A stretch of 64,000 nt of DNA, taken from Acorus gramineus (Eukaryota > Streptophyta > Magnoliopsida > Acorales > Acoraceae). Position numbers and translations under genes: made by a program. Positions 22,953 to 33,768 of the stretch are shown piece by piece. The DNA is taken from NCBI GenBank assembly GCA_030737835.1, contig JAUJYN010000072.1:78627-142626 (forward strand), in the 5' to 3' direction. The notes beneath the pieces are model-generated. The model ran no database searches, was not told the origin of the DNA, and worked only from the letters and a program-made list of their open reading frames with translations. Position 1 is the first letter of the stretch. Every line of letters starts with the position of its first letter.

Positions 22953-23857
22953 GTGAGTGGGACGATCCAACCCAGTAGGGAGGCGTTACATGCACTTGGG
23001 CGTGTACCGTCCTCCCCTGGGGCACCATAGTAAATATTAACCTGTTTAATATGAAAACTATGTAAGCATGATAATCTGTAGTATGCATGCCACCCTAGAT
23101 TTGTATGCTAGGGACTTATACCCTTAGGACCCGTATAAGAACCATGCACCCTGTTATCATGTTTCCATGCTAGGAAAGCCCCGACCGATGCATGTTCCCA
23201 TTTAGTTTAATTTATTTAAATAAAATGCGAGCATGTGATTATTAGCATGTCTTAGTGAATATCATAGGGGAGGGGCCTCGCGAGGACAGCGGTGAGACCC
23301 GGGCTAGGGTACTCCGTGTTTCTTGTTTGGTTGTCGGGATGTCCTATATCGGGACCTCACGCTGCCCTCCCAAGGATTCTTTCCCCGTTAATATTCCAAC
23401 CTCTTTATTATTATGCATGTTCCCCGCATCTTGGTTATGCGCCCTGGAGGAATTCTGAAGAATTCATGACATCCGTAGAGTCTCCCTTCTCTGGATTAAA
23501 GGGCCTTGCGAAGTCAGCGTTGAGACTCGGGCTAGGGTACTCCGTGTTCCTTGTTTGGTTGTCGGGATATCCTATATCGGGACCTCATGGTGCCCTCCCA
23601 AGGTTTCTTTATTTCAGTTAAGGGATGTCGCGGATCCGAGTGGATCATATGCGTATGGATAGGCTGTTCTGTTTCCCTTCGTTGGATCCGTGTAGAGACT
23701 GCCCCAGCGTTAGAAAGGCCGTCCCTTCCGAGGGCTCCCATCAGTAGGCGCCTCCCGATATTTGTGACGGACTGTGCTGAAGTGTGGGTGAAGGCCAAGC
23801 GGCCTACGGAGTGGAGGAGAGACTATCGGTGGACCAAGGGTGACCAACAGCCTAGTC

Positions 23858-24065
23858 AGTCCCAATATCCTATGTCACCTATTGAGGGGTGAGGGTGAGG
23901 GTGTGGTGGGTTGGCGATGTAGCGACCCACTGGATTGTTAGTCCCAATATCCTATGTCACCTATTGAGGGGTGAGGGTGAGGGTGTATGATTGTGTATGA
24001 TTGTGTATGGATGATTATTAGTCCCAATATCCTATGTCACCTATTGAGAGGTGAGGGTGAGGGTG
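23858..24065 (+). repeat. Three ~45-bp direct repeats with G-run motifs
   Basis: The sequence AGTCCCAATATCCTATG followed by a GAGGGGTGAGGGTGAGGG-type tract occurs near 23858, 23941 and 24021. In the first copy the G runs GGGG, GGG, GGG, GGG with short loops match a G-quadruplex pattern; the other copies are weaker. Confidence 0.8.
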
Positions 24066-24155
24066 TAGTGGGTTGGCGATGAGCGACCCACTGGTTTGTA
24101 TAGTTGTTGCCATTTTGTGGCTTTTAAATGATGAGATTGTGGAATATTAATATCT

Positions 24156-26216
24156 GGTACAAAATTAGCTTGTCATGAGTAATGTGAAGGCTGTTGTTTT
24201 AACAAGTTATGTTGGCTATTTATTTACTTACATTCATGGTGTGACATTGCTGTTTTTATCTTTTGTAAATGTTCAGAATCTTTATACAGAAATACTACAT
24301 TTTAAGGGCACTATATACAATCTCCTTGATCATATTGCATTAGGATACTTTTGTTTTTCAACATTCAAAATATGTGCTTCATGGCTTTAGTTATCTTCCT
24401 CATAGTGTAGTGCTTGGATGCTGGGAAATGAAAGGATGGGGAGGGGGTGGGTAAGATTAGGGTGTTGATTCCTTTTTAAGAAGGTGGATTTTCTTCCATT
24501 CCAACCATTTTCCATCAACCAAAACATTTCTTGAGCATAAACTGGACTCTTTTCCTAAGTTCCAGTCAGAATTGTATTTCAAAATCAGAAATAAAATCGT
24601 GATAGCAATATAAAAAAAAAATAACCTTCACTCTTTTCAACTGTCGCGCAAGTGTTTATGTAGAATGTTGATTTCTACATTCTCACTTGAGGCAAACAAA
24701 AAAAATTTCACAATATTCGATCTATGGGAAGTTCCTAATCCTTTAATTGAAATAAATAATAGGCTGACTTGACGAACGGTTAAGTTACATAGACTTCCAA
24801 ACATCCCGGTAGGCGTCAGAATACGAAAAGCTTATGAAGATAAAAACACCAAAAATTGAGGGAAATATATAGTAAAACTAAAACCGATGAGAATAAGAGG
24901 AAACATGGGGAGAATAGGTCTAAAAATTTGCTTGTTTAGAAGAAATAGATATGTATGACTACAATAGAATAGACGGGAATAAGTAAGCACTTGTATTTCG
25001 GGTTTCCTTGAAATTGTGTTATTTAATCGAATCCATTCCACTAGTTTAAAAATGTTCCATCATTAAATCAACTGTTATCACTTCTTTTAAATTAACGGGT
25101 TCACATGTCAAATCAGTTTTTCACCTTTTACAATATTTATATACATTTTATTCACATTTTTTTCACAACTTATATATGGTTAACTAAATAATAATAAAAT
25201 TATTATTATATTTGTGAATAAGAATAATAGAAAAACACATCAAAATAAAAAATCACTTATTTCACTGGTCTTTATCCAAATGGTGTCTTATGAAAAATCG
25301 ATATACCTCCCTATAAACTTAAGAAATCGAAAAAGATCCCTGTAAAATTGGTAAATCGACTTAGGTCTCTATCTTATCAGGCAATATTTATCTTAGTCCT
25401 TACCGTAATTAAAACTAACCAGATATGTTGTTAACATTACCATAAAAGATAAATTACTGTAATATCCTTTTAAAATTTACTTCATTTCTTGTAAAAAATT
25501 GATATAACTCCTTGAAAACTTATAAAAATTAGAAAAAGGTCCTTAACATATATATAATCCAGTAACATGTGCGTTTTGTATAATCTATATCAGGATTTTC
25601 TAATAATTAAGATACATTGATTTTAACATAAACTTCATGTACAAATTTATTTAGGAAATTTTAAGATGCATATATGACATATAATTTGAAAGGGTATATA
25701 TTAAACTTTGCTTGAATTTTCTCTCCATTGCAATATTTTTTAAAATTATTTTTAATAATTAAATACATAAAGCTTCTATTATATATAAGGATTTTCTATT
25801 AGTTACGATATAATATAAGAATGTACTTAATATACTTATAATAAATTCCAATATAAACACATATTGTAATTTTACACATAATGATGTGAACAATATATAA
25901 TTTTATAGATGCATCTTGGATTTTCTATTACTTTAAGCATAAAACTCATGTACAAATTTATTTGGTATTTTTTTAAGATGCACATATTGACACATAAATT
26001 TGTAAGGGTATATAACGATAAATTAAACACATTTAATATTGTGTAATTGATTTTCAAGAAATTGAAAGGATAAATACGCCTAACCAAAGATCATTTGGGG
26101 GTATGCATAGATTTTCATGAATTGGTATTCAAGTGAAGGCATCCAAGAAGCCCAATTGTTTCTAGAATTGGGGCTAGAAACAGATCTAGATCTGAGTGCA
26201 TAAGCCCTGATTAAAC
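24156..26216. other. AT-rich non-coding part of duplication A
   Basis: No supportable gene here. Short phrases of the type CTCCCTATAAACTTAAGAAA and GTCCCTATAA recur as degenerate repeats, typical of decayed plant transposon ends. Confidence 0.5.
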
Positions 26217-27894
26217 TTAGGTGGTGTTTGGTTCATTGTTTTTTAAGCACTTATTCAGCTTAATGATGAAAATCAACACTTATTTGTTAAAACAATGTTT
26301 GGTTGGATCCTCAATAGCTAAAATCTTCATTCATCGATAAAAACCCAACAAAAATTCAATAACCCAAGCCTCACTTATTATTTCCCTGTCGCATTCCTGC
26401 GCTTTACTGTCCTTGTGAAAAGACCCTTATATCCCTGTCTATTACTCATAATTACGAAGGGTATTTAACCCCTCTTTCCAGCATTTCTCTCTCCTCAACA
26501 GCCAAATCGACTCATCCCTTTCATTCCTCTCGAAACCCTAGTAGGTGTTCCATCACCACCACGAAACAAACACACAGCCGATTGAGCTCCACCACCATTT
26601 CTATAGATTCTCTCCCTCACCATCTCTCCTCTTCGTTCTCCTCAGCTGACTGACCTCCACCACCACTGTCCGTTGCCAGAATCGGTTCTCCATAGTCCAC
26701 ACCACATTAACCTCCACCATCACCTTCCGCTACAAGAATCGGACCTCCTCTACAAATTGATCACCACCGTTCGCCGCTTCTTCGGACCTCCTCTACAAAT
26801 CAAGCTTCACCATCATCATCCACCATAGCAACTTCGGATCTCATGACCTCCCCTTCTTCTTCGGCTGCCCTAAAAAGCTCATAGTGTTGCGCTTCTGTTC
26901 GGCGGTGATGACGAGGGCGAACGCGATGACGTCGAAGACGAAGACGGTGATCTACATGATCTTGTTCGCCATTGTTGATTGATCGAATTTGTTTTTCTCT
27001 GTTTTTTTTTTTTATCTAGGTAGCGTGTGAATTAATGAAATATCACTTCACTTTTAATTTCTTTTTTTTGGTATATGATAAACACTTGTGACATGTGTTT
27101 GGTTTATTTAACAAATGCTATACACCTGTCAGTTTTTATTTGGTTCTTATTTTTTGTTATCCCTAGAATTGATTTGGGACAGTGAACATGTATATGTTGA
27201 TGATCTAGGACAATTGGATAAAATGAAACATCTTTAGATATTTATAAGATATCATTTGTATATATATTTTTAATATTTATCTTGATATGTTTAAAAATCA
27301 TCATATATTTTATTTACTAATAAAAAATTACAGAACCGCATATACTCCCGCATACCGCATATACTCTGTGCGGTACCTCAGCCGCAGGCAAACCGCATCC
27401 TGTATATCAAAACACTGTGCGGATCCCCTCTATAGATCGACCTCCACCACCATCCGACTGTCACCTCATCAAATCTCCTCTGCGGCTACCCTTTTTGGAT
27501 TATGTGAAAAGAATGTGGTTATAAGAATTTGATCCCCATTTTGTTTGTTCTCTTATTGATGTTGTTGGTGTTCTCAATGGAAAATGGATGTTCTGTTTCT
27601 TAATTGTATATTCATAGATGTTCTGTTTCTTTTTAAGGAATTAATCAGAAATTCAGGTTTCAATCAAACATCAAAATAACATTCAGCTCTTATAAAATAG
27701 ACCGAAATACCCTCTTAATAAGTACATATGTTCAATGGTCAATCAAACACACTTATTAAAATAACTGCATAAGATTTTCTGCTGAACCAAACACTTTTTT
27801 TTTCTGAACTCTTTAAAGATTATTAGCATAACCTCTTTCTACACTTATTAATCAGAACTCAAAATCAGCAGTCCACCCGCCAAACGCCACCTTA
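26217..27894. mobile_element. PIF/Harbinger-like non-autonomous element
   Basis: The element (26220-27891, 1672 bp) starts GGTGGTGTTTGG and ends CCAAACGCCACC, terminal inverted repeats typical of PIF/Harbinger, and is flanked by TTA (26217-26219 and 27892-27894), the usual target duplication. It encodes no transposase. Its middle (about 26460-26990) is a CT-rich, CpG-containing stretch with CCACCACCAC phrases and an acidic open frame, resembling a captured 5' end of a host gene. Copy B (from 45067) lacks the right end. Confidence 0.8.
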
Positions 27895-28030
27895 TATTTC
27901 CTTATTAAAATTGGGACAGACGTACGAGTCCTTGAAAACTCAGAAAAATCCAATTATCATCCCTGAGTTAAATTTTCATCCAAACTTAACGGAATATTAT
28001 CAGAATATTTCATCACATATAATTATGTAG

Positions 28031-28250
28031 ACATTGAAGTCCTTATAAACAGTCATAAAGACAAATTCGTCCCTGCAAAAGATAAGATTGTCCCTAAAAG
28101 ACTTTTACATTAAATTGTGTACACTTTGCAGTCCCTATAAATAATCATAAAAACAAATTAGTCATCGCAAAAGACAAAATTGCCCCTGAAAGACTTTTAC
28201 ATTTAATTGAATAGACATTACAGTATTTATAAACAATCGTAAAGACAAAC
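28031..28250. repeat. Degenerate ~90-bp tandem repeat
   Basis: Roughly two and a half units start near 28031, 28121 and 28215, each with AAGTCCTTATAAACARTCATAAAGACAAA-like phrases and AAAAGACTTTTACATT. The last partial unit overlaps the stop codon region of the BED/hAT-like gene. The array is absent from copy B. Confidence 0.7.
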
Positions 28251-30157
28251 ATAAGACCATAGGGCTTCTATGGGGTCTGCCACTTGTTGTTCACCGATCT
28301 TCTCAAAATCAATAGGGCTTTCATCAACCTTCATTTTTGAACACATGTCCATGAGAAGCATGTTAAATCTCACATCCAAAGAGAGCTCATTTCGCTGGTC
28401 ATAATGAAAATTATCCCAAAATAAAGATCTCCAATTGGTATCGTATAATGGATTAATACAAGGTTGGCTGAGAAGTTTGATTGCTAATGTTTGTAAAGTT
28501 TCAGCATTACCTCCCCACCTCTCCCACCAAATTCCTGTTCCAATAAAAGTAATAAATATTACGTGATGTTCACAAATGGCAAGTTAAATAAAACATTAAA
28601 AGAAAACATAGTTGACATTAGATAATTCTTACTTGGATGCAAAACATGAAGAGAGCCAACTGCTTCTGGACTGAAGATCGTTGGATCCCTACAATAATAA
28701 TTTTCGAGTTGTACATCTAGATCCTTCTTATCTGCTTCGCTTGATATCATTTTTTGAATAACGTCGTTCAAACTCGTCTGAACTTTGTTATCCCTCTTCA
28801 CATTTCCATTGTAATATAGGTGTGGATTTAAATAAGCTGCCGCTTTATGCATTTCATTAATCTCGAAATAATGTGGAATGATGTCCAACATACTTGAAAC
28901 TATTTCACTGTTCTCCTTGAAAGACTGTTTGACAGTTTCTTCTAATCTAATGAAAGCATCATATATATACCCCAAGGTGGAACGGTTTCCTTTCATCATC
29001 TTGAAGATCTTTGCAGCACATTCAATAACACGAAAGAGCTTTTTTCCAGTGTCCCAAAATTGATTATCATCGATTATGTTCTGCACTTTTACACCTTGTT
29101 CATCGCCCTGTATCAGGTCCCTCCATTTTGTAGAAGTTACCATAGAACGAATTTCACGTTCTTTTGGAACACAATATTGCAAAAAAAGATGGGGTTCTAT
29201 AAAGATTTTGGGTAACTCGTTCATTAATTGACAACCACTTATTTGGTGGAGCACATCAACATGTTTACCAAAAAAATACACAATTGCACGCACCTCAATA
29301 AAATAATTCTCAAATTCACACAAATATTCTTCGTAAAAGATGCTGTCCGAAAACTGACAATCTTCTGTTATAAAAATATTTGGATACTTTTGCTGAAGAT
29401 CCTCACCTAGCCATTCAAAATCTCCACCACCCAATATGATTTGGATGATATTTTGAGGAATAATTTTATCAATGGCCGAAAGCACACGAGCAGCGTCCTG
29501 ATCCCATTCAAGTTCCATTGAATCAAGATACACAATACCTTCTGGACAAGCAGCCAACAATAATCGTCTCAAAGATCCACCAATGCAATATGAGTCTAAC
29601 AGCAAAGTGCAACCAAATTTTTCCCATGATTGTTTAATGGACTGAACATATCCGTCCACTTCAGTTTTCAGATCACCTAAGATTTTGGCCTCATCCATTC
29701 CAAAGCCAGGAGGCTCGTATCCTTGTCCAGCATCAGCAATTGCAGCACACATTTCCTCAAATTTGGGATCCTCTAGCAGGTCAGAAGTTAATTCATTGCC
29801 ATATATAAAATTCATTACTGACAAATCAGTTTTTAACTTCTTAATCCTTTGTGTTGATCGTGAATCCAGCTGGGTAAGAGAACATGAAGATGAGTTTGAA
29901 GGTGCCATCCGATCATCACTGATAAATTCTTTTTTTCCTCTCTCTTTTCTCAACTGTTGAACAGCTTTTAGTGCCTTTTTATGCACCTCACCTGGAACGG
30001 CATCACACGGGCTTATTTCTTTTAACTCACTCTTTGCTAAATGATGCCTCATTCTAGTGATTCCACTGCCACTAAAAGTTTTATCACAAAATTTGCATCT
30101 AACTTTACCATCTTCTTGCTCTACATACTCCCACAACGGATCTCGTCTTCTTGGCAT
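28227..30157 (-). CDS. BED zinc-finger / hAT transposase-like protein (copy A, two exons, about 610 aa)
   Basis: Exon 1 is 30157-28633 and exon 2 is 28534-28227, joined across a 98-bp intron with GT-AG sites (CCAA/GTAAG and GGAACAG/GA); the joined frame is open and ends TAA at 28229-28227. The N terminus (about 10-55) is a BED finger (CKFC, then HH and a later Cys). A DUF659-like region follows (GCTLLL, CPEGIVYLDS), then the conserved hAT middle (MVTSTKW, GNRSTLGYIYDA, AAAYLNPHLYYNG). Exon 2 encodes the hAT C-terminal dimerisation region (WWERWGGNAETLQTLA, LLSQPC). The usual DUF659 Asp-Gly-Trp reads DSY, and the CaaHC-type segment is absent, so catalysis looks lost. I see no TIRs or target duplication around it. 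It may be a domesticated host gene or a decaying transposase. A 5' UTR intron is possible (acceptor TATATAG just upstream of the ATG). Confidence 0.8.
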
Positions 30158-30688
30158 TTTTAGCTTGAATTCTATATAAAAAAATAATAATAATGTAAAT
30201 TTGATTGATTATATTATTACATACTGTTATCATAAAAAAATCAAATTCATATATCAGAGCAGTCAATTGGCGTATAAAGAAATGAAAAGAAAAAATAAAT
30301 AGAAATTCAATAGCTTCTGTTAAATCCCTAACACCCAAATCTTAATAACTTTGGACAAAAACGTTCATAAAAAAAAAAACCCAGAAGAATCTCAACCAAA
30401 ATGTCCAAATTAAACGCAGTCAAGCTGCTGAATAAAAATATAAATACCGTACCAGAAAGACCGTCTCTCCCTTTGATCTTCCCTTGCTTTTCACTTAGAA
30501 AAGATTACTTCTCTTATCTTCTCTTCTCTCTTCAGATCTGGAGTTCTTTTTGGGGAGGTGAAGAAAATTGTTGGGTGCAGTGGGTCTCTTAAGAGATAGG
30601 GGAAGGGATGAACGAGCGTCTATTTTATTTTTTTTCTTTCAAAAACACTCCAGTCAATGAATCGCACATGGGATGGATGTTCAATAAT
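30158..30688 (-). promoter_or_regulatory. Putative 5' UTR and proximal promoter of the BED/hAT-like gene, copy A
   Basis: The stretch upstream of the ATG contains a possible 5' UTR acceptor (TATATAG) and a CT/GA-rich segment near 30480-30560 of the kind often seen at plant transcription starts. It is conserved in copy B. This is inference from composition and position. Confidence 0.35.
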
Positions 30689-30868
30689 ACGCGTTTTATA
30701 ATGGGATGAAGACGACCAACTGACCAAGAAGTCCTTATCACCTTGTTTTATACGCGTTTTAGAATACGCGTATTATAATACGCGTATTCATTACTGACAA
30801 CAAAGAGTGGAGAGTAATACGCGTTTTATACGCGATTTCAAAAGTCGGATTCAATGAATAATACGCGT
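30689..30868. promoter_or_regulatory. Cluster of ACGCGT motifs upstream of the BED/hAT-like gene
   Basis: Six ACGCGT palindromes (30689, 30752, 30766, 30780, 30819, 30863) and one ACGCGA (30830) fall within 180 bp, about 530-710 bp upstream of the start codon. ACGCGT fits the CGCG box bound by CAMTA factors. It could instead be a subterminal transposase-binding repeat. Copy B keeps five ACGCGT and one ACGCGA. Confidence 0.5.
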
Positions 30869-31425
30869 TTTTTTTTTTTTGGGAAAACACGCATACACCC
30901 ACTTTAATCTAACAAGGATGTTAAAAAAATAAAATAAAAAAACTTGTTTTAAAACTCAATCCGACCAACGTATCCGGTTGAACCTGTTTGATTTATTTGG
31001 TCTGAATCCTGTTTACTCTAAAAAATACAGATAAAAATTAATCTACTTATCGTTTGAATTGACAGTTTTTAAGAAGAGACCACGGGTTTATTAAACTAAA
31101 CAATCCTTGAATCACATAAATTGAGATTGGTTAGTTATTAAAAATAAAATCTAATCAAATTAGATTTTTTATAATAAAATTATTCTACATGAAAATATTA
31201 AAATTTATCATGGGCTAATTATGTAACTTTTTTAAAAAATATTTCATTTCTAATATAAATTTATTTATTTTATAATAATCATTAATATATTTGTTATGTG
31301 GTGATAATGTTACACATCAACTAAATAAGAGGTAGAATAAATCTGGATTGGCTGGAATAGACATTTTTGGTTGTTTGGAATGAGTGAATAATTAAACAGG
31401 TATAAGTAACCTATAATAAAGAATT
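30869..31425. other. AT-rich end of duplication A
   Basis: No recognisable gene. The stretch ends exactly where the copia LTR at 31426 starts. Confidence 0.5.
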
Positions 31426-31745
31426 TGTTATAAAATAATGACAAAGAGATAGAAACACAAAATAAACACAAAAGATATTTGAGCACAAGAGGAAGTATTG
31501 TTCTTCAAGAACTTCTCATTTCATTTCTCATCTATTCTCATTGATATTCTTCATGTTACACAAGCCCTCTATTTATAGGGTCACAACCACAATGATAGGA
31601 AACCCAAAATACACACCAAGATAAATGCATACACAAATGCATGAATTACAACTTTAATATAGTACATTATACCAAGATGAATCTATTTATTGTGTGGTCA
31701 TCCACAAATATATGCATGTATCTTCAAATGCATATATTTATAACA
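31426..31745 (-). repeat. 3' LTR of the decayed copia element
   Basis: 320 bp, starting TGTTATAAA and ending TTTATAACA when read on the minus strand. Its outer edge coincides with the end of duplication A. The five bases outside it (GAATT, 31421-31425) are a plausible target duplication whose partner is lost. Confidence 0.8.
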
Positions 31746-32825
31746 CTCTCCCTTGGATGACCATTATACAGAGAATATGCCTCGTTAAAACCTTACTAAG
31801 AAAACCCTGTGGGATAAAAACTTAGTGAAGGAAAAAGAGTACAATATTCTTGTGCATGTTTTCATACTGCCTCATTAAAACCTTGCTAGAAAAAACCCAA
31901 TGGAAAAAACCTGGTCGAAGGAAAAAGAGTACAGTACACAAATATTTTTGAATTAAATTACTCCCCCTGTTTTTAGCATGAAGATATTTGAGTCGAGGCA
32001 TTCCAGTGTTTTGCTTCAACTTCTTGAACATCGCGGTTGGTAATGCTTTGGTGAATAGATCTTTGATGAAGCCTCCTTTTAAATCATGTTATACATGCAA
32101 TGTTTTCTTCATGATGAATGTTGAATTATATTTAACCACTAGAAAATCATTTTAAATATAATAAACCCGTATTTGTTGTTTTTCAAAAAAAAATCATTTT
32201 TACAATACCAATGTTTTCATGTAGAATAACACTTGGCCAACAAGTTAAATAAAAATACAATATCTACCTTGTGCGAAATATAATAAAGCACTTACTGCAC
32301 TCGTATATGCTATTTGCACTAAGATATGGTATTTCAGGACCAAGAAGTTTTTCATTATTTTCTTATGGATGAAAATTAGTCTTTATTTGTGTCAAATGAC
32401 CTGACATATATAAGAAAACTTAATGGATCGATATTTGTCTATATTAAAGTTCTTTAGAACTTTTCTGTACTACATTGTCTGATGGACAAGGATTCTACTT
32501 GGATTTTGCTCGATCTGCAAGCTGGACAATATCTTGTTTTTCCAAGATTTTCATTTCGATCAACTCTTTCTTTTATGTAAGCTCTTCAAAAATCCCTATA
32601 TATTCAAATCATGATCATATACTGCAATAATAGCAAATCCGGATTCTAATTTCTTGATAAAAATACAACAACAAATTAGATTGTTCCCATACCCTTCTTT
32701 CAAAAAAAATATTCACTTAAGTGATTGTTCCAATGCGCCCAGATTGCTTTAACCCATGTAAAGATCTTTTGATAGAATACATGCTTCGGATGCGTTATTT
32801 GTTTCAGGCATTTTAAATCTTTCAA

Positions 32826-32827
<2 letters not shown>

Positions 32828-32907
<80 letters not shown>
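32828..32907. repeat. (AT)n microsatellite
   Basis: About 40 uninterrupted AT dinucleotides. Confidence 0.99.
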
Positions 32908-32910
<3 letters not shown>

Positions 32911-33768
32911 TTTCTAGTGTTCCATATAAATATGTTGTAACTACATCCATTAAAAGCATACTCAGTCCTTTTGAGACCGCCAAAGTAATTAAAAATCGAA
33001 ATGTGATTTGGATCTATCACAAGAGAATACATTTCTTCATAGTCAATATCAAGTCTCTACGAGAAACCTTGTGCCACAAGACATGCTTTGTATTTCACAA
33101 TTTCATTTTTGTCATTGTACTTCCTTACAAATTACCCATTTATATCCTACAGGCATTACATCTTCATATATTTAGATTACAAGTCTAAATATTTCACGTT
33201 TCGCTAGCGAATTTAATTCAATCTGTATTGCCTTTTTCTAATTTGGCCAATCATTTCTACGTCGACATTTTTTTTTTGACATTTTACGGTTAATGATCCT
33301 CAAAATATCAAGAGCAACATCATATGAATATACATTGTCGACAATGATTTTATTATATCTCATCTTTCTTCTTTATGATTTAATGAGATCTCATATATAC
33401 ATTTGCCTCCTCAAGGGCTACCTCTTCTAGGGTTACATCTTTAATTAGAAAGATGAGATTGATCAATTTGCATTTGCTGCTTGGATTGAGATCTCTTTGT
33501 GAGCACTAATCTCTTTATCTACATTTCTCGTACCTTTCTTTTTGAGAATTAATTTTGTCTTTTACATTAATCAGCCGGCCACACTTTTGGCATTCCTTAT
33601 ATTCATGCACTGAATATTGTTCTAAATCATTATTTTAGCAGCTATAGAAAAATATATCATCAATGATCACTTGTTTGCGATACCACAAGATCCTTTTGTA
33701 TTTGTATAACATATGGAATTTCCTCATTTGCATGTATATCCTTTGGGGACATGTCACTTCAGGGACAT

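Larger units (their letters stand above)
22437..24155 (+). mobile_element. LTR-like non-coding element (i) with GC-rich head
   Basis: About 1.7 kb with no gag-pol interrupts the third unit of the 870-bp array. The first ~340 bp is strikingly GC-rich. It is followed by GTATTTTTAGT repeats, a block shared with the elements near 53550 and 60056 (TTTGCAG, 36 nt, GTGAGTGG), two ~125-bp direct repeats (about 23268-23391 and 23499-23623) and three ~45-bp repeats starting near 23858, 23941 and 24021. The related elements suggest a Gypsy-type LTR or a solo LTR. The ends are uncertain, and the right edge is where duplication copy A starts. Confidence 0.45.
24156..31425. repeat. Segmental duplication copy A (7.27 kb)
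   Basis: Positions 24156-31425 match 42461-49821 in the same orientation with high identity by eye. Homology starts at GGTACAAAATTAGC and ends at AATAAAGAATT. Copy A has about 410 bp (27892-28300) that B lacks; B has about 570 bp (43845-44415) that A lacks. The block carries a BED/hAT-like gene and a PIF/Harbinger-like element. Confidence 0.95.
31426..33768 (-). mobile_element. Decayed, 5'-truncated Ty1/copia element
   Basis: The element lies on the minus strand. Its 3' LTR (31745-31426) has TGTTATAAA inverted ends and is preceded by a polypurine tract (AAGGGAGAG on the minus strand). Just upstream, 32091-31950 encodes the copia RNase H end (DLFTKALPT, FKKLKQNTGMPRL). Further up, heavily mutated fragments of reverse transcriptase and the integrase-RT linker can be followed (for example NEEIPYVIQIQKD near 33720). 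Gag, protease and the 5' LTR are absent, and the upper end abuts an ankyrin exon at about 33768. A long (AT)n tract sits inside. Confidence 0.8.

Noticed and set aside
28227..30157. Calling the BED/hAT-like gene an intact autonomous hAT transposon
   Set aside because: No terminal inverted repeats or 8-bp target duplications were found and the catalytic-region motifs are altered.
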